Source: an uncultured Christensenellaceae bacterium (GTDB lineage: Bacteria; Bacillota; Clostridia; Christensenellales; Borkfalkiaceae). From it: a stretch of DNA of 64,000 bases. Location of the stretch: contig CAJUOY010000003.1 in assembly GCA_910588645.1 (NCBI GenBank), forward strand, positions 35,276-99,275. The letters run 5' to 3'. How positions within the stretch are numbered: the stretch's first letter is position 1; each line of letters begins with the position of its first letter. Position numbers and translations under genes: made by a program. Below the pieces are notes generated by a model that worked only from the letters and a program-made list of their open reading frames with translations, made no database searches and had not been told where the DNA came from. This document shows, one piece after another, positions 50,364-58,912 of the stretch.

Positions 50364-52535
50364 GTGTACGCACAGGTCATCGTAGACATAGCCCACAGTC
50401 AGGTGGACAAAATATTCGAATATTCCTGTGAGCCCGGGCTTGAAGTCGGCAGTAGGGTAAAGGTTCCTTTCGGATCGCGTACTATGGACGGGTTCGTAAT
50501 AGGCTTGTCCGAAACGCCTTCCTACCCGACGGAAAAGATAAAACCGGTCAGCGAGATATTCGACGAACTTCCTGCGCTCGTTCCCGAATGCTTTTCGTTG
50601 ATGGAGCGCATTTCTTCGCGCTATAAAGTTCCTAAAGCATCCGCGCTGAGGTTATTTATCCCCTCTGAAATGCGTCTCGGGAAAGTGCGTGAAATATATA
50701 AATCATACGCTAAAATCAAGGATATATCGGTATCAATTTCAAAATCCGCAAAAAAACAGCGGGAATGCCTCGATTTTCTTTCCGAATGCGGAGAATACGC
50801 TTTTACGGAATTATGCTCCGAGTTCGGCAGAGGCGCGGTTAACGCCTTGATCGAAAAGGGCGCAATTTACATAGAAAAACAGAGGATTGCAAGAAAGCCC
50901 TTCGAGGCTATAAGCGGGCAAAGCGCGGATAAAAAACTTACCCCCGCGCAATTAGCCGCCGTTATGTCGGTTGAGAATACGGACAAGACCGTACACCTCG
51001 TTCACGGAGTAACGGGCAGCGGCAAAACCGAGATATATCTCCGCATCATTGCAGATCAGATTAAAAACGGAAAGACGGCAATTTTTCTTGTGCCGGAAAT
51101 TTCTCTAACCCCGCAAATGCTCTCCCAGCTTAGGGCGCGTTTCGGCGGGGAAGCCGCAATACTTCACAGCGGACTGTCCGCGGGCGAAAGGTTCGACGAG
51201 TGGTGGAGACTGCGCTCGGGCGAGGCGAAAATAGCGGTGGGCGCAAGAAGCGCGGTATTTGCTCCGCTTCAAAACATAGGAGCCATAATCATAGACGAAG
51301 AGCACGACGCGTCCTATCTTTCGGAGACCGCTCCAAGATATTCGACCGTGCATATTGCCAGGTTGAGAGCGGAATATAACGGATGTAAACTCGTGTTAGG
51401 CAGCGCGACGCCGTCTGTGGAGAGCTATGCAAGGGCGCGCGAGGGCGAGTATAATCTCATTACTTTGACGGAAAGAATTAACAAGCGTCCCTTGCCGGAG
51501 ATTATCATTGCCGATATGCGAAAGGAAGTCAAGCGTGGCAACAACACGTCGTTTTCTTCCGCGCTTAGGGAGGAGCTTGGCAAAACTTTATCGGATGGCA
51601 ACCAGGCCATAATATTTTTAAACCGACGCGGCTATTCGCAGAAGATACTTTGCCGCGATTGCGGTTACGTGGCTAAGTGCGAACATTGCGACGTAACCTT
51701 GACTTATCACAGCGAGGACGATTGCCTCAAATGTCACTATTGCGGATCCAAGTACAGAATGCTGCCTGCCTGCCCGCAGTGCGGCGGGATACATATACGT
51801 TACGGGGGCACGGGCACACAGCGCGTAGTCGCCGACCTGAACGCAATGTTCCCTCAGGCGAGAATACTCAGAATGGATAACGACACGGTCGGCGGCAAGG
51901 ATGGGCACTATAAAATTTTGAGCGCCTTTTCGCAAAAGCGCGCGGATATCCTTGTCGGAACGCAGATGGTGGCAAAGGGACACGATTTTCCGTCGGTAAC
52001 CCTAGTAGGTATACTCGACGCCGATATGAGCCTTCAATTCGAGGACTACCGCAGTGGCGAGCGCACTTTTCAGCTTGTAACTCAGGTATCGGGCAGAAGC
52101 GGCCGCGCCGACGCGAGCGGCAAAGTCGTCTTACAGACCTACTGTCCCGAAAACTATATTTTAAGATATGCCGTCAACTACGATTATCTCGGTTTTATTG
52201 AAAACGAAATCAGGATAAGAGAGACGACTTTCTATCCTCCGTACGCGCTCGTTTGCAGAATAATGATTACGGGCGAGGACGAGCAGTCCGCATTGGACGT
52301 GTTGAAAAACGTTTATGAAGAAACGGAAAAACTCCGCGCGCAGGACGGGGACGAATTTATATTTTTGAACAGAATGCGTTCGCCTATAAAGAGGATACAG
52401 GGAAAATTCAGGTTTCAGGTGCTTATGCGCCTTAAAAGCGGAAAATATTTAAAGACCATTTACGATATGGCGGCAAGATATTCCGACAGTAAGACTTTCG
52501 TCTATGTAGAGGAAAATCCCGCCAATCTCTCATAG
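50364..52535 (+). CDS. priA: Primosomal replication helicase PriA
   Basis: 723 residues. N-terminal DNA-binding domain (VDKIFEYSCEPGLEVGSRVKVPFG), P-loop HGVTGSGKTE near residue 215, DEEHD box, and the zinc motif cluster CRDCGYVAKCEHCD with later CxxC pairs. Restarts stalled replication forks. Starts at GTG 50364, 10 bases after rpoZ. coaBC, often between rpoZ and priA, is absent. Confidence 0.96.
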   Translation: MYAQVIVDIAHSQVDKIFEYSCEPGLEVGSRVKVPFGSRTMDGFVIGLSETPSYPTEKIKPVSEIFDELPALVPECFSLMERISSRYKVPKASALRLFIPSEMRLGKVREIYKSYAKIKDISVSISKSAKKQRECLDFLSECGEYAFTELCSEFGRGAVNALIEKGAIYIEKQRIARKPFEAISGQSADKKLTPAQLAAVMSVENTDKTVHLVHGVTGSGKTEIYLRIIADQIKNGKTAIFLVPEISLTPQMLSQLRARFGGEAAILHSGLSAGERFDEWWRLRSGEAKIAVGARSAVFAPLQNIGAIIIDEEHDASYLSETAPRYSTVHIARLRAEYNGCKLVLGSATPSVESYARAREGEYNLITLTERINKRPLPEIIIADMRKEVKRGNNTSFSSALREELGKTLSDGNQAIIFLNRRGYSQKILCRDCGYVAKCEHCDVTLTYHSEDDCLKCHYCGSKYRMLPACPQCGGIHIRYGGTGTQRVVADLNAMFPQARILRMDNDTVGGKDGHYKILSAFSQKRADILVGTQMVAKGHDFPSVTLVGILDADMSLQFEDYRSGERTFQLVTQVSGRSGRADASGKVVLQTYCPENYILRYAVNYDYLGFIENEIRIRETTFYPPYALVCRIMITGEDEQSALDVLKNVYEETEKLRAQDGDEFIFLNRMRSPIKRIQGKFRFQVLMRLKSGKYLKTIYDMAARYSDSKTFVYVEENPANLS

Positions 52536-52544
52536 GAGGCAATT

Positions 52545-53009
52545 ATGGCTGTGCGCAGCGTAGTACAGAACGGAGATCCCGTTCTGAGACAGAAGTGTCA
52601 ACCTGTCAAAAATTTCAACAATGAGCTCTGGGCTCTGCTTGACGATATGAAACAAACGGTTCGTGCCGAGCGAGGAGCGGGATTGGCCGCGCCTCAGATA
52701 GGCGTAGCCCTGCGCGCGGTGGTGATCGACGTGGACGAGGGATATTACGAGCTGATCAATCCCGAGATTCTCTTTGTCAAGGGCGAACAGAGCGGTCCCG
52801 AGGGCTGTCTTTCCGTCAGGGGCAAACAGGGCACGGTTGTCCGTCCCTACAAGGTAAAGGGAGAATATTACGACCGTTTCGGTAAAAAGCATAAGCTCAC
52901 GGCGGAAGGATTCTTTGCCCGCGCGGTATGTCACGAACTCGATCATCTCGACGGGGTGTTATACATCGACAAGGCGGAAGATCTTTACGACGTTTCAGCG
53001 GAGGACTGA
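52545..53009 (+). CDS. def: Peptide deformylase
   Basis: 154 residues. All three motifs: GLAAPQIGV, EGCLSV and HELDHLDG, which bind Fe/Zn through one Cys and two His. Removes the formyl group from nascent proteins. Nine bases after priA, one base before fmt. Confidence 0.97.
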   Translation: MAVRSVVQNGDPVLRQKCQPVKNFNNELWALLDDMKQTVRAERGAGLAAPQIGVALRAVVIDVDEGYYELINPEILFVKGEQSGPEGCLSVRGKQGTVVRPYKVKGEYYDRFGKKHKLTAEGFFARAVCHELDHLDGVLYIDKAEDLYDVSAED

Positions 53010-53010
53010 T

Positions 53011-53925
53011 ATGAAAATAGTTTTTGCAGGCTCTCCGGAATTTGCGGTGCCCGCTCTCGAAAGGCTTGCGGCGACGGGCAAAGTCGTTGCGGTAGTCACT
53101 CAACCGGATAAGCCCGCTGGGCGTAAAAAAATCTTGACGCCCACTCCGGTTAAGGTAAGGGCGCAGGAACTCGGGTTGCCCGTATATGCTTTTGAAAAAA
53201 TCAAAAACGAGGTTGCAGTTTTAAAAGAGCTGGACGCGGATGTTATGATTACCTGCGCTTACGGACAGCTTCTTACCCAAGATGTGTTAAACTGTTTTTC
53301 GGGCGGGGTTTGGAATATTCACGCTTCGCTTTTGCCTGAATTTCGCGGCGCGTCGCCCATTAGTTCGGCCATATTGGCGGGTAAAGAGTACACGGGCGTC
53401 ACTGTTATGCGTACCGAGTTGTCTCTCGATACAGGGGCTATGCTGCTTGTTAAAAGGTGTTCGGCGGAAGGCATGACCTGCGGAGAACTCACGTCAAAGC
53501 TTTCTGTTTTGGGCGCGGAGGCGGCCGTTGAAACGGTGGAGCTTTTGGAAAAGGGCGACGTTCAAACGCTTATTCAGGATGAAGAGAAAGCAACCTATTG
53601 CAAGAAGATAAAAAAGGCGGACGGTAAAATCGACTTTGCCCGTTCGTCGCGGGATATATACCGTTTAATCAAGGCTTTCAGCCCCGAACCCGCGGCATAT
53701 TGCCTTTTCAACGGCGGAGTGTTCAACGTGTTCGACTGCGAGTATGCCGAAAGCGTTCAAGGAAATAACGGCGAGGTTGTCCGCGCCGACAAGAAGGGAA
53801 TAACCGTAAAATGCGGGGACGGCTGTATAACTTTTACTGAAGTCCAGCCCGCAGGCGGTAAGCGTATGCGCGCCGCCGATTTCGTGAACGGCAGAAAAAT
53901 AAAGGCGGGCGACGTTCTTGACTAA
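53011..53925 (+). CDS. fmt: Methionyl-tRNA formyltransferase
   Basis: 304 residues from ATG 53011 (KIVFAGSPEFAVPALE). Contains the catalytic region NIHASLLPEFRGASPI and the C-terminal tRNA-binding domain. Counterpart of def: adds the formyl group that def removes. Overlaps rsmB by 8 bases. Confidence 0.97.
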   Translation: MKIVFAGSPEFAVPALERLAATGKVVAVVTQPDKPAGRKKILTPTPVKVRAQELGLPVYAFEKIKNEVAVLKELDADVMITCAYGQLLTQDVLNCFSGGVWNIHASLLPEFRGASPISSAILAGKEYTGVTVMRTELSLDTGAMLLVKRCSAEGMTCGELTSKLSVLGAEAAVETVELLEKGDVQTLIQDEEKATYCKKIKKADGKIDFARSSRDIYRLIKAFSPEPAAYCLFNGGVFNVFDCEYAESVQGNNGEVVRADKKGITVKCGDGCITFTEVQPAGGKRMRAADFVNGRKIKAGDVLD

Positions 53926-55138
53926 TCCGCTTACAGATCCTTATTTTGTTTTAAGTAAAGTATATTCCGGGGGGAAATATCTGAAACAATCAATTGCGGA
54001 AACGCCTGTCGAGCCCTTGAACAAGCCTCGGACGGTCAAGATCTGCTACGGGGTTATGGAAAAAGATATTTATCTCGATTGGGTTATTCGCGCCAATACG
54101 GAGAAGTCGCCTAAAAGCGCGGTAAAGCTCATATTGAAGATCGCGCTTTATATGCTTGAATTTATGCAAAAGCACGGATATATGGTGGTGGATTACGCGG
54201 TAGAGCTCACTAAAAAGCTCGGCAAGTCGGGCGCGTCGGGGTTTGTCAACGCCTTTCTGCGCTCTTATAAAATTCCGCCTTTCCCCGCTAACGCGGACGA
54301 AGCTTTATCCATGACTACAAGTTCGCCCATTTGGCTTGTCAAAAAAATTAGGCGGTCCTATAAGGGCGAAGCGGAGCAGATTCTGTCGGCACCATCTAAG
54401 GGGATATGCGTAAGATTCGAGAGGGACGCCGAAAAATATTTGGACGCGGCTCACGTGGAAACGCCCTTTGAAAACGTATATATTTTTGAAAACTTTGTAA
54501 GGGACGAAGGGTTCTTTGCGGGTGATTATACCTTTCAGTCGGTAGGTTCCGTTGCGGTGTGTTCTGCGGTAGAGGGCGGAGAAAATCTTCTCGACGCATG
54601 CGCGGCCCCGGGCGGCAAATCCGTTTTGCTTTCCCGCAAGTTTTTAAGCGTGACTGCGGCCGAGCTTCATTCCCACAGGGTGGAACTGATTGATTCCTAT
54701 ATTTCGAGAATGGGCGTCGATAACGTCAGGACGGAAAATTCCGACTCCTCTGTATTCGATCCTCGATTTGAAAATTTGTTTGACGCGGTGTTGTGCGACG
54801 CGCCGTGTTCGGGTACGGGGGTTATAAACGAAAATCCCGATATAAAATATTTTCGACGCGAGGACGACGTCAAATCGCTTGCGGAGACGCAGCTTAAAAT
54901 TTTGGAAAACTGTTCAAGGTATGTAAAGGAGAACGGGAAGCTGTACTATTCCACCTGTTCGGTATTGCCCGAGGAAAACGACAGTACGGTCTATAATTTT
55001 CTTGCAAGGCATCCCGAGTATGAGTTGAGTATTCCCTCTTCGCCGCTCGCGCACAGAAAGACGCCGTACGGAATACAATTCCTTCCGCACATATCCTTGG
55101 GCGCAGGGTTCTATATGACCTCATTTAAAAGACGATGA
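53918..55138 (+). CDS. rsmB: 16S rRNA (cytosine-967-C5)-methyltransferase RsmB
   Basis: 406 residues. N-terminal NusB-like domain, SAM motif LLDACAAPGGKS, first catalytic Cys in DAPCSGTG and second in YYSTCSV. Starts with TTG inside the end of fmt, and its stop overlaps rlmN, so translation is coupled at both ends. Confidence 0.95.
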   Translation: MTNPLTDPYFVLSKVYSGGKYLKQSIAETPVEPLNKPRTVKICYGVMEKDIYLDWVIRANTEKSPKSAVKLILKIALYMLEFMQKHGYMVVDYAVELTKKLGKSGASGFVNAFLRSYKIPPFPANADEALSMTTSSPIWLVKKIRRSYKGEAEQILSAPSKGICVRFERDAEKYLDAAHVETPFENVYIFENFVRDEGFFAGDYTFQSVGSVAVCSAVEGGENLLDACAAPGGKSVLLSRKFLSVTAAELHSHRVELIDSYISRMGVDNVRTENSDSSVFDPRFENLFDAVLCDAPCSGTGVINENPDIKYFRREDDVKSLAETQLKILENCSRYVKENGKLYYSTCSVLPEENDSTVYNFLARHPEYELSIPSSPLAHRKTPYGIQFLPHISLGAGFYMTSFKRR

Positions 55139-56175
55139 AAAAGATTTTACAGGACTTGAATTACGCCGAAATTACAGAACTGGTACTCTCGCTCGGCGAA
55201 AAAAAATTCCGCGCCGACCAGCTCTATTCGGGGCTTATGCTCGGCAAAAAAATTTCAGATATAAATATTTCCAAGCCGTTAAAGGATAAGCTTCTTGAAG
55301 AGTATGAAAACGAGCCCGTCAGGATTGCGGACGTTTTCAAGTCTGCGGACGGTACGGAAAAATATCTCTTTGCGCTTGCGGACGGCAACGTGATAGAGGG
55401 CGTGCTTATGAAGTATAAGTACGGCAATACCCAGTGCGTTTCCACTCAGGTGGGTTGCCGTATGGGCTGTAAGTTTTGCGCAAGCACGCTTAACGGACTT
55501 GTGCGCAATCTCTCTTCGGGGGAAATTCTCGCGCAGGTGACGGTGGTGAACGCTTTGCACGGCGGCGCTGCCGCTAAGCGCGCTGTTACAAATCTCGTGC
55601 TTATGGGCAGCGGGGAACCTTTGGATAATTACGAAAACGTCGTATCGTTTTTAAAAAACGTTTCCGCGGCGGGCGGGCTCAATATTTCGCCACGGAATAT
55701 CTCTCTTTCGACCTGCGGGCTTGTACCCAAAATTTATGATTTGGCCAATGAAAACCTGCCCGTAAATCTTACTATTTCCCTTCACCAGACCACGGACGAG
55801 GGCAGAGCGCGCACAATGCCCGTTGCAAAAAAATATACGATTGCGGAAATTCTGAAAGCCTGCGAATTTTATTTCGAAAAGACGGGCAGAAGATATATTT
55901 TCGAGTACTCGCTGATTGCCGGCGAGAACTGCGGCAAGGAACACGCCGACGGGCTGATAAAACTTTTGAAGGGTAGACCTTGTCACGTAAACCTTATCAG
56001 ACTTAACGAGGTCAAGGAACGGAATCTCAAATCCACGGGCGAAAAGGAGGCCTATAGATTTTTGGGGCTTTTGGAAAAGGGCGGGCTATCTGCCACCCTG
56101 CGCCGACAGATAGGTTCGGATATAGGCGGCGCGTGCGGGCAGCTGCGCGCATCGTATCTCGATTCGGACAAATAA
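55135..56175 (+). CDS. rlmN: Dual-specificity 23S rRNA/tRNA adenine-C2 methyltransferase RlmN
   Basis: 346 residues. Radical SAM cluster motif CRMGCKFCAS, GSGEPLDNY, and the catalytic Cys near the C-terminus in GGACGQL. Methylates A2503 of 23S rRNA and A37 of some tRNAs. ATGA overlap with rsmB. The prpC-prkC-rsgA genes that usually follow are missing. Confidence 0.96.
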   Translation: MKKILQDLNYAEITELVLSLGEKKFRADQLYSGLMLGKKISDINISKPLKDKLLEEYENEPVRIADVFKSADGTEKYLFALADGNVIEGVLMKYKYGNTQCVSTQVGCRMGCKFCASTLNGLVRNLSSGEILAQVTVVNALHGGAAAKRAVTNLVLMGSGEPLDNYENVVSFLKNVSAAGGLNISPRNISLSTCGLVPKIYDLANENLPVNLTISLHQTTDEGRARTMPVAKKYTIAEILKACEFYFEKTGRRYIFEYSLIAGENCGKEHADGLIKLLKGRPCHVNLIRLNEVKERNLKSTGEKEAYRFLGLLEKGGLSATLRRQIGSDIGGACGQLRASYLDSDK

Positions 56176-56199
56176 TTCACTTTTGAAAAGGAGACGCTT

Positions 56200-56865
56200 A
56201 TGCAGACAAAAATAGCACCTTCGATACTTTCCGCGGATTTTTCGGTAATGGGAGAGGCCGTAAAAAAACTCGGCCTTGCGGGCGCGGATATGATCCATTG
56301 CGACGTAATGGACGGAAGCTTCGTCGAGCCTATTACTTTCGGCGGCCAGATGGTAAAAAATATCCGTCCGCTTACAGATCTTAAACTTGACGTACATCTT
56401 ATGATAGAACACCCCAAGACACAGATAAAGTTTTTTGCGGATGCGGGTGCTGATGTTATCACCGTTCATTACGGGGCTTGCAATAAAATTTCGCCCGATT
56501 ATTTGAGGGAGACTTTGGAACTTATAAAGTCTTACGGCGTCGCCTGCGGCGCGGTAGTCAACCCCGACGTGCCCGTGGAGAAAATCTTCCCCGTGTTTGA
56601 AATGTGCGATTTGGTTTTGTTGATGTCGGTATTCCCCGGCTACGGCGGGCAGAAGTTTATACCGGAAGTAATGGATAAAATAAGGAAAGCCAGGGAGTAC
56701 GCCGTAAAGATCGGCCGCCCCGAAATGGATATAGAAATCGACGGCGGCGTCACGACGGAAAACGCCGCGGCGATAAGGGCAGCGGGCGCAAACGTGCTTG
56801 TCGCGGGTTCCGCCGTGTTCGGCGCTCCCGATATGCGCGCCGCCATAAATAAAATAAAGGGTTAA
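56200..56865 (+). CDS. rpe: Ribulose-phosphate 3-epimerase
   Basis: 221 residues. Metal-site motifs: SILSADF, HCDVMDG, DVHLMIEHP, VHYGA and EIDGGV. Interconverts ribulose-5-P and xylulose-5-P. A GGAG site precedes the ATG. In Bacillus this gene is followed by thiN and spoVM; here spoVM follows directly. Confidence 0.97.
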   Translation: MQTKIAPSILSADFSVMGEAVKKLGLAGADMIHCDVMDGSFVEPITFGGQMVKNIRPLTDLKLDVHLMIEHPKTQIKFFADAGADVITVHYGACNKISPDYLRETLELIKSYGVACGAVVNPDVPVEKIFPVFEMCDLVLLMSVFPGYGGQKFIPEVMDKIRKAREYAVKIGRPEMDIEIDGGVTTENAAAIRAAGANVLVAGSAVFGAPDMRAAINKIKG

Positions 56866-56918
56866 CGGATTAACAAAAACACCCGTATTTGCGTATTATG
56901 TAAAAAAGGGGTGCTACG

Positions 56919-56987
56919 ATGACTGTAATTTGTATTAAACCGCCAAAACCCATAAGGAAAATATTAAGGTTTATATTGCGCAAATGA
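56919..56987 (+). CDS. spoVM: Stage V sporulation protein SpoVM
   Basis: 22-residue peptide, too short for usual ORF calling. It reads MTVICIKPPKPIRKI, then LRFILRK. Compared with B. subtilis SpoVM (26 residues) it keeps Ile6, Lys7, Pro9, Lys10, the Ile/Val-Arg pair at 15-16 and Leu19 of the amphipathic helix that senses forespore membrane curvature. AAGGGGTG lies before the ATG. The location after rpe and before rpmB matches spoVM in Bacillus. The stop overlaps the next gene (ATGA). It recruits the coat scaffold SpoIVA. Confidence 0.82.
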   Translation: MTVICIKPPKPIRKILRFILRK

Positions 56988-57925
56988 TTTATGCGGATAT
57001 GCACTGCGACACGTTGACCGTGTGCCGCGACGGCGGACACAACGTTAGGGAAAACGATTTGCAGGCAAGTTTACAAAAGCTTAAAGACGGCGGGTGCGCG
57101 GCCCAGTGCTTCGCTCTGTTTACCGAAGGGCGGAATAGCGCCGCGGACTTTGAAAGATACCTCGCGTTCTACAAGCAAGCGCTTGAAGAACACGGGGATT
57201 TGATTTTGCCCGCGTTGCGCGCTTCGGACGTGCTGCGGGCCTTGAAGCTCGGTAAGACGGCGGCTATTCTGACAGTGGAAAATCTCGGCTTTATCGGCGA
57301 CGACATCGGAAAGCTCGATAGACTGGAAGCCGAGGGCGTGCGTATGGCCAGCCTTGTATGGAATTTTAAAAACATGTTGGCCTCGCCGAATTTGCTGTTT
57401 AAGGACGGGGAGCCTATGTTTTCCGCGAGTAACGGGGAAGGGCTTACTCCGCTCGGACGGCGGGTTTGCGAGCGTCTGGACGAGCTTAAAATTATAATCG
57501 ATATTTCTCACCTTTCGGACGGCGGAGCAAATGAAATCCTTGCAGGGCGTAAAATTCCTTTGGTGGCAAGCCATTCCAACGCCCGCGGCGTTTGCGGAGT
57601 CTGCCGCAATCTCGACGATGAAACAATAAAAAAAATAGCCGACTGCGGCGGTGCGGTCGGTATAAACTTCTGTTCCGACTTTTTGGGCGGGCCTGCGTAC
57701 GAAAGCGTTTACGATCATCTGTCGCATCTTTTGAAAGTCGGCGGCGAGGATGTGGTTGCTATCGGCAGCGACTTCGACGGTATTCCCGTGACTGAGGGGC
57801 TTGAAAACTGCCTTAAAGTGGGAGAATTGCTGGAATATCTTTCAAAGCGTAAAGTGAGCGGAAGGATCTTGGAAAAATTTGCGTTTTCTAATTTTATGCG
57901 GGTATTTTCCTGCGTGCGCCCTTAG
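56984..57925 (+). CDS. Membrane dipeptidase (M19 family)
   Basis: 313 residues. Zinc-site motifs: ADMHCDTLT, the bridging Glu in ILTVENLG, IDISHLSD, ASHSNARG and AIGSDFDG. Cleaves dipeptides, possibly with D-residues. Starts within the spoVM stop codon, so the two genes are translationally coupled. It occupies the place of thiN. A role in recycling wall peptides during sporulation is only a guess. Confidence 0.92.
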   Translation: MIYADMHCDTLTVCRDGGHNVRENDLQASLQKLKDGGCAAQCFALFTEGRNSAADFERYLAFYKQALEEHGDLILPALRASDVLRALKLGKTAAILTVENLGFIGDDIGKLDRLEAEGVRMASLVWNFKNMLASPNLLFKDGEPMFSASNGEGLTPLGRRVCERLDELKIIIDISHLSDGGANEILAGRKIPLVASHSNARGVCGVCRNLDDETIKKIADCGGAVGINFCSDFLGGPAYESVYDHLSHLLKVGGEDVVAIGSDFDGIPVTEGLENCLKVGELLEYLSKRKVSGRILEKFAFSNFMRVFSCVRP

Positions 57926-57936
57926 GACAAAAAAAT

Positions 57937-57965
57937 AAAGAGGTCACCTTGTTGGTGACCTCTTT
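57937..57965. terminator. Bidirectional terminator between the dipeptidase gene and rpmB
   Basis: AAAGAGGTCACC (57937-57948) pairs with GGTGACCTCTTT (57954-57965), loop TTGTT, serving two convergent genes. Confidence 0.92.
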
Positions 57966-57980
57966 CAACCGAATACGGTT

Positions 57981-58166
57981 TTATGCTCTTTCAACTGATT
58001 TAAGGCATCTCGTACAAACGTAGCCAGTAACCGCCTTTCCGTCGTTTCCTACATACGAAACTTTCTGAACGTTGGCTTTGAACGTTCTTCTCGTCCTTCT
58101 CTTGGAGTGGCTGACGTTGTTACCCGTCGTCTGACCTTTGCCGCAGACCGTGCATACTCTTGACAT
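57981..58166 (-). CDS. rpmB: 50S ribosomal protein bL28
   Basis: 61 residues from ATG 58166 (MSRVCTVCGKG), 7 bases after GGAGG; an ATG two codons earlier is too close to that site. Zinc-type bL28 with CxxC pairs at both ends (CTVC, CTRC). The opposite orientation to asp23, as in Bacillus, is conserved. Confidence 0.96.
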   Translation of the reverse strand: MSRVCTVCGKGQTTGNNVSHSKRRTRRTFKANVQKVSYVGNDGKAVTGYVCTRCLKSVERA

Positions 58167-58192
58167 ATTCATACCTCCGTGGGTTTTAAACT

Positions 58193-58224
58193 CTTTAAAA
58201 TAAAGCCGTCTTTTCAGTCGGCTT
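58193..58224 (-). promoter_or_regulatory. Terminator-like hairpin in the rpmB leader
   Basis: On the minus strand AAGCCG (58224-58219) pairs with CGGCTT (58208-58203) and is followed by TATTTTAAAG. It lies between the rpmB promoter and start codon and could attenuate the transcript. Confidence 0.4.
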
Positions 58225-58229
58225 AACAT

Positions 58230-58258
58230 AATATAACACGCGGTTTGAAAAAAATCAA
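58230..58258 (-). promoter_or_regulatory. Promoter of rpmB
   Basis: Minus strand TTGATT (58258-58253), 17 bases, TATATT (58235-58230). Confidence 0.65.
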
Positions 58259-58360
58259 TCGATTTTGGCTTTAAAGTTCTAAATTTTTGTTAAAATCTCA
58301 AAATAATTTTATAAGTTTCCATTCAATACTCAAAAATTTGAGTTAATTTAATAAAAAAAC

Positions 58361-58389
58361 TTGCAAAATTAAATTATATAGTTTAAAAT
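58361..58389 (+). promoter_or_regulatory. Promoter of the asp23-fakA unit
   Basis: TTGCAA (58361-58366), 17 bases, TAAAAT (58384-58389). Divergent from the rpmB promoter; the 200 bases between the two genes are otherwise AT-rich without clear features. Confidence 0.7.
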
Positions 58390-58434
58390 GTAAAAGTAAC
58401 GGCGACCTAAAACGCCGTAAACGGAGATAGCACA

Positions 58435-58785
58435 ATGTCGGTAAACACCAGCAACGTATACGGTAAAATTTCAATATCCGATTCAGCCATCGCAAAGGTG
58501 GCTAAAAACGCCGCGCTGGAATGCTATGGAATTGTGGACACCGTTTCGCGCCGTCTCACAGAGTCTATTTCCGAGCTGATAAAAAAACAGCCCGACGGAC
58601 GCGGAGTAAAAATCGTGACGAACGGCGACAGAATTTACATTGACGTAAACGTAATAATTAAGTACGGCGTGTCTATTAACGCTGTTGCGGAATCGTTGAA
58701 AGAGGGCGTGAAGTACAAAGTCGAAAAATTCACGGGAATGATTGTGGATACAGTCAACGTAAATATATTAGGGGTAAAGCTTTAA
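58435..58785 (+). CDS. yloU: Asp23/YloU family protein
   Basis: 116 residues. Family pattern: KISISDSAIAKVAKNAALECYGIV near the start and VIIKYGVSINAVAESLKEGVKYKVEKFTGMIVDTVNVNI at the end. Cytoplasmic, often linked to envelope stress. Almost always precedes fakA/yloV, as here. Confidence 0.93.
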   Translation: MSVNTSNVYGKISISDSAIAKVAKNAALECYGIVDTVSRRLTESISELIKKQPDGRGVKIVTNGDRIYIDVNVIIKYGVSINAVAESLKEGVKYKVEKFTGMIVDTVNVNILGVKL

Positions 58786-58786
58786 A

Positions 58787-58825
58787 GCTGATCTGCGCCG
58801 CGGACAACCCCTGAAATCAGCGGGG
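58787..58825 (+). other. Competing hairpins between yloU and fakA
   Basis: GCTGAT (58787-58792) can pair with ATCAGC (58816-58821), and CCCC (58808-58811) with GGGG (58822-58825); the two cannot form together easily. The rest of the 127-base gap shows only the AGAGG ribosome site of fakA. Confidence 0.3.
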
Positions 58826-58912
58826 ATCTTTGCCGACGGCCCAGGCGAGTTTAAGGTTTTACAGCAAAACGAATTCACTTAAACTGCAAACGGTAGATAT
58901 TTAAGAGGTCTT

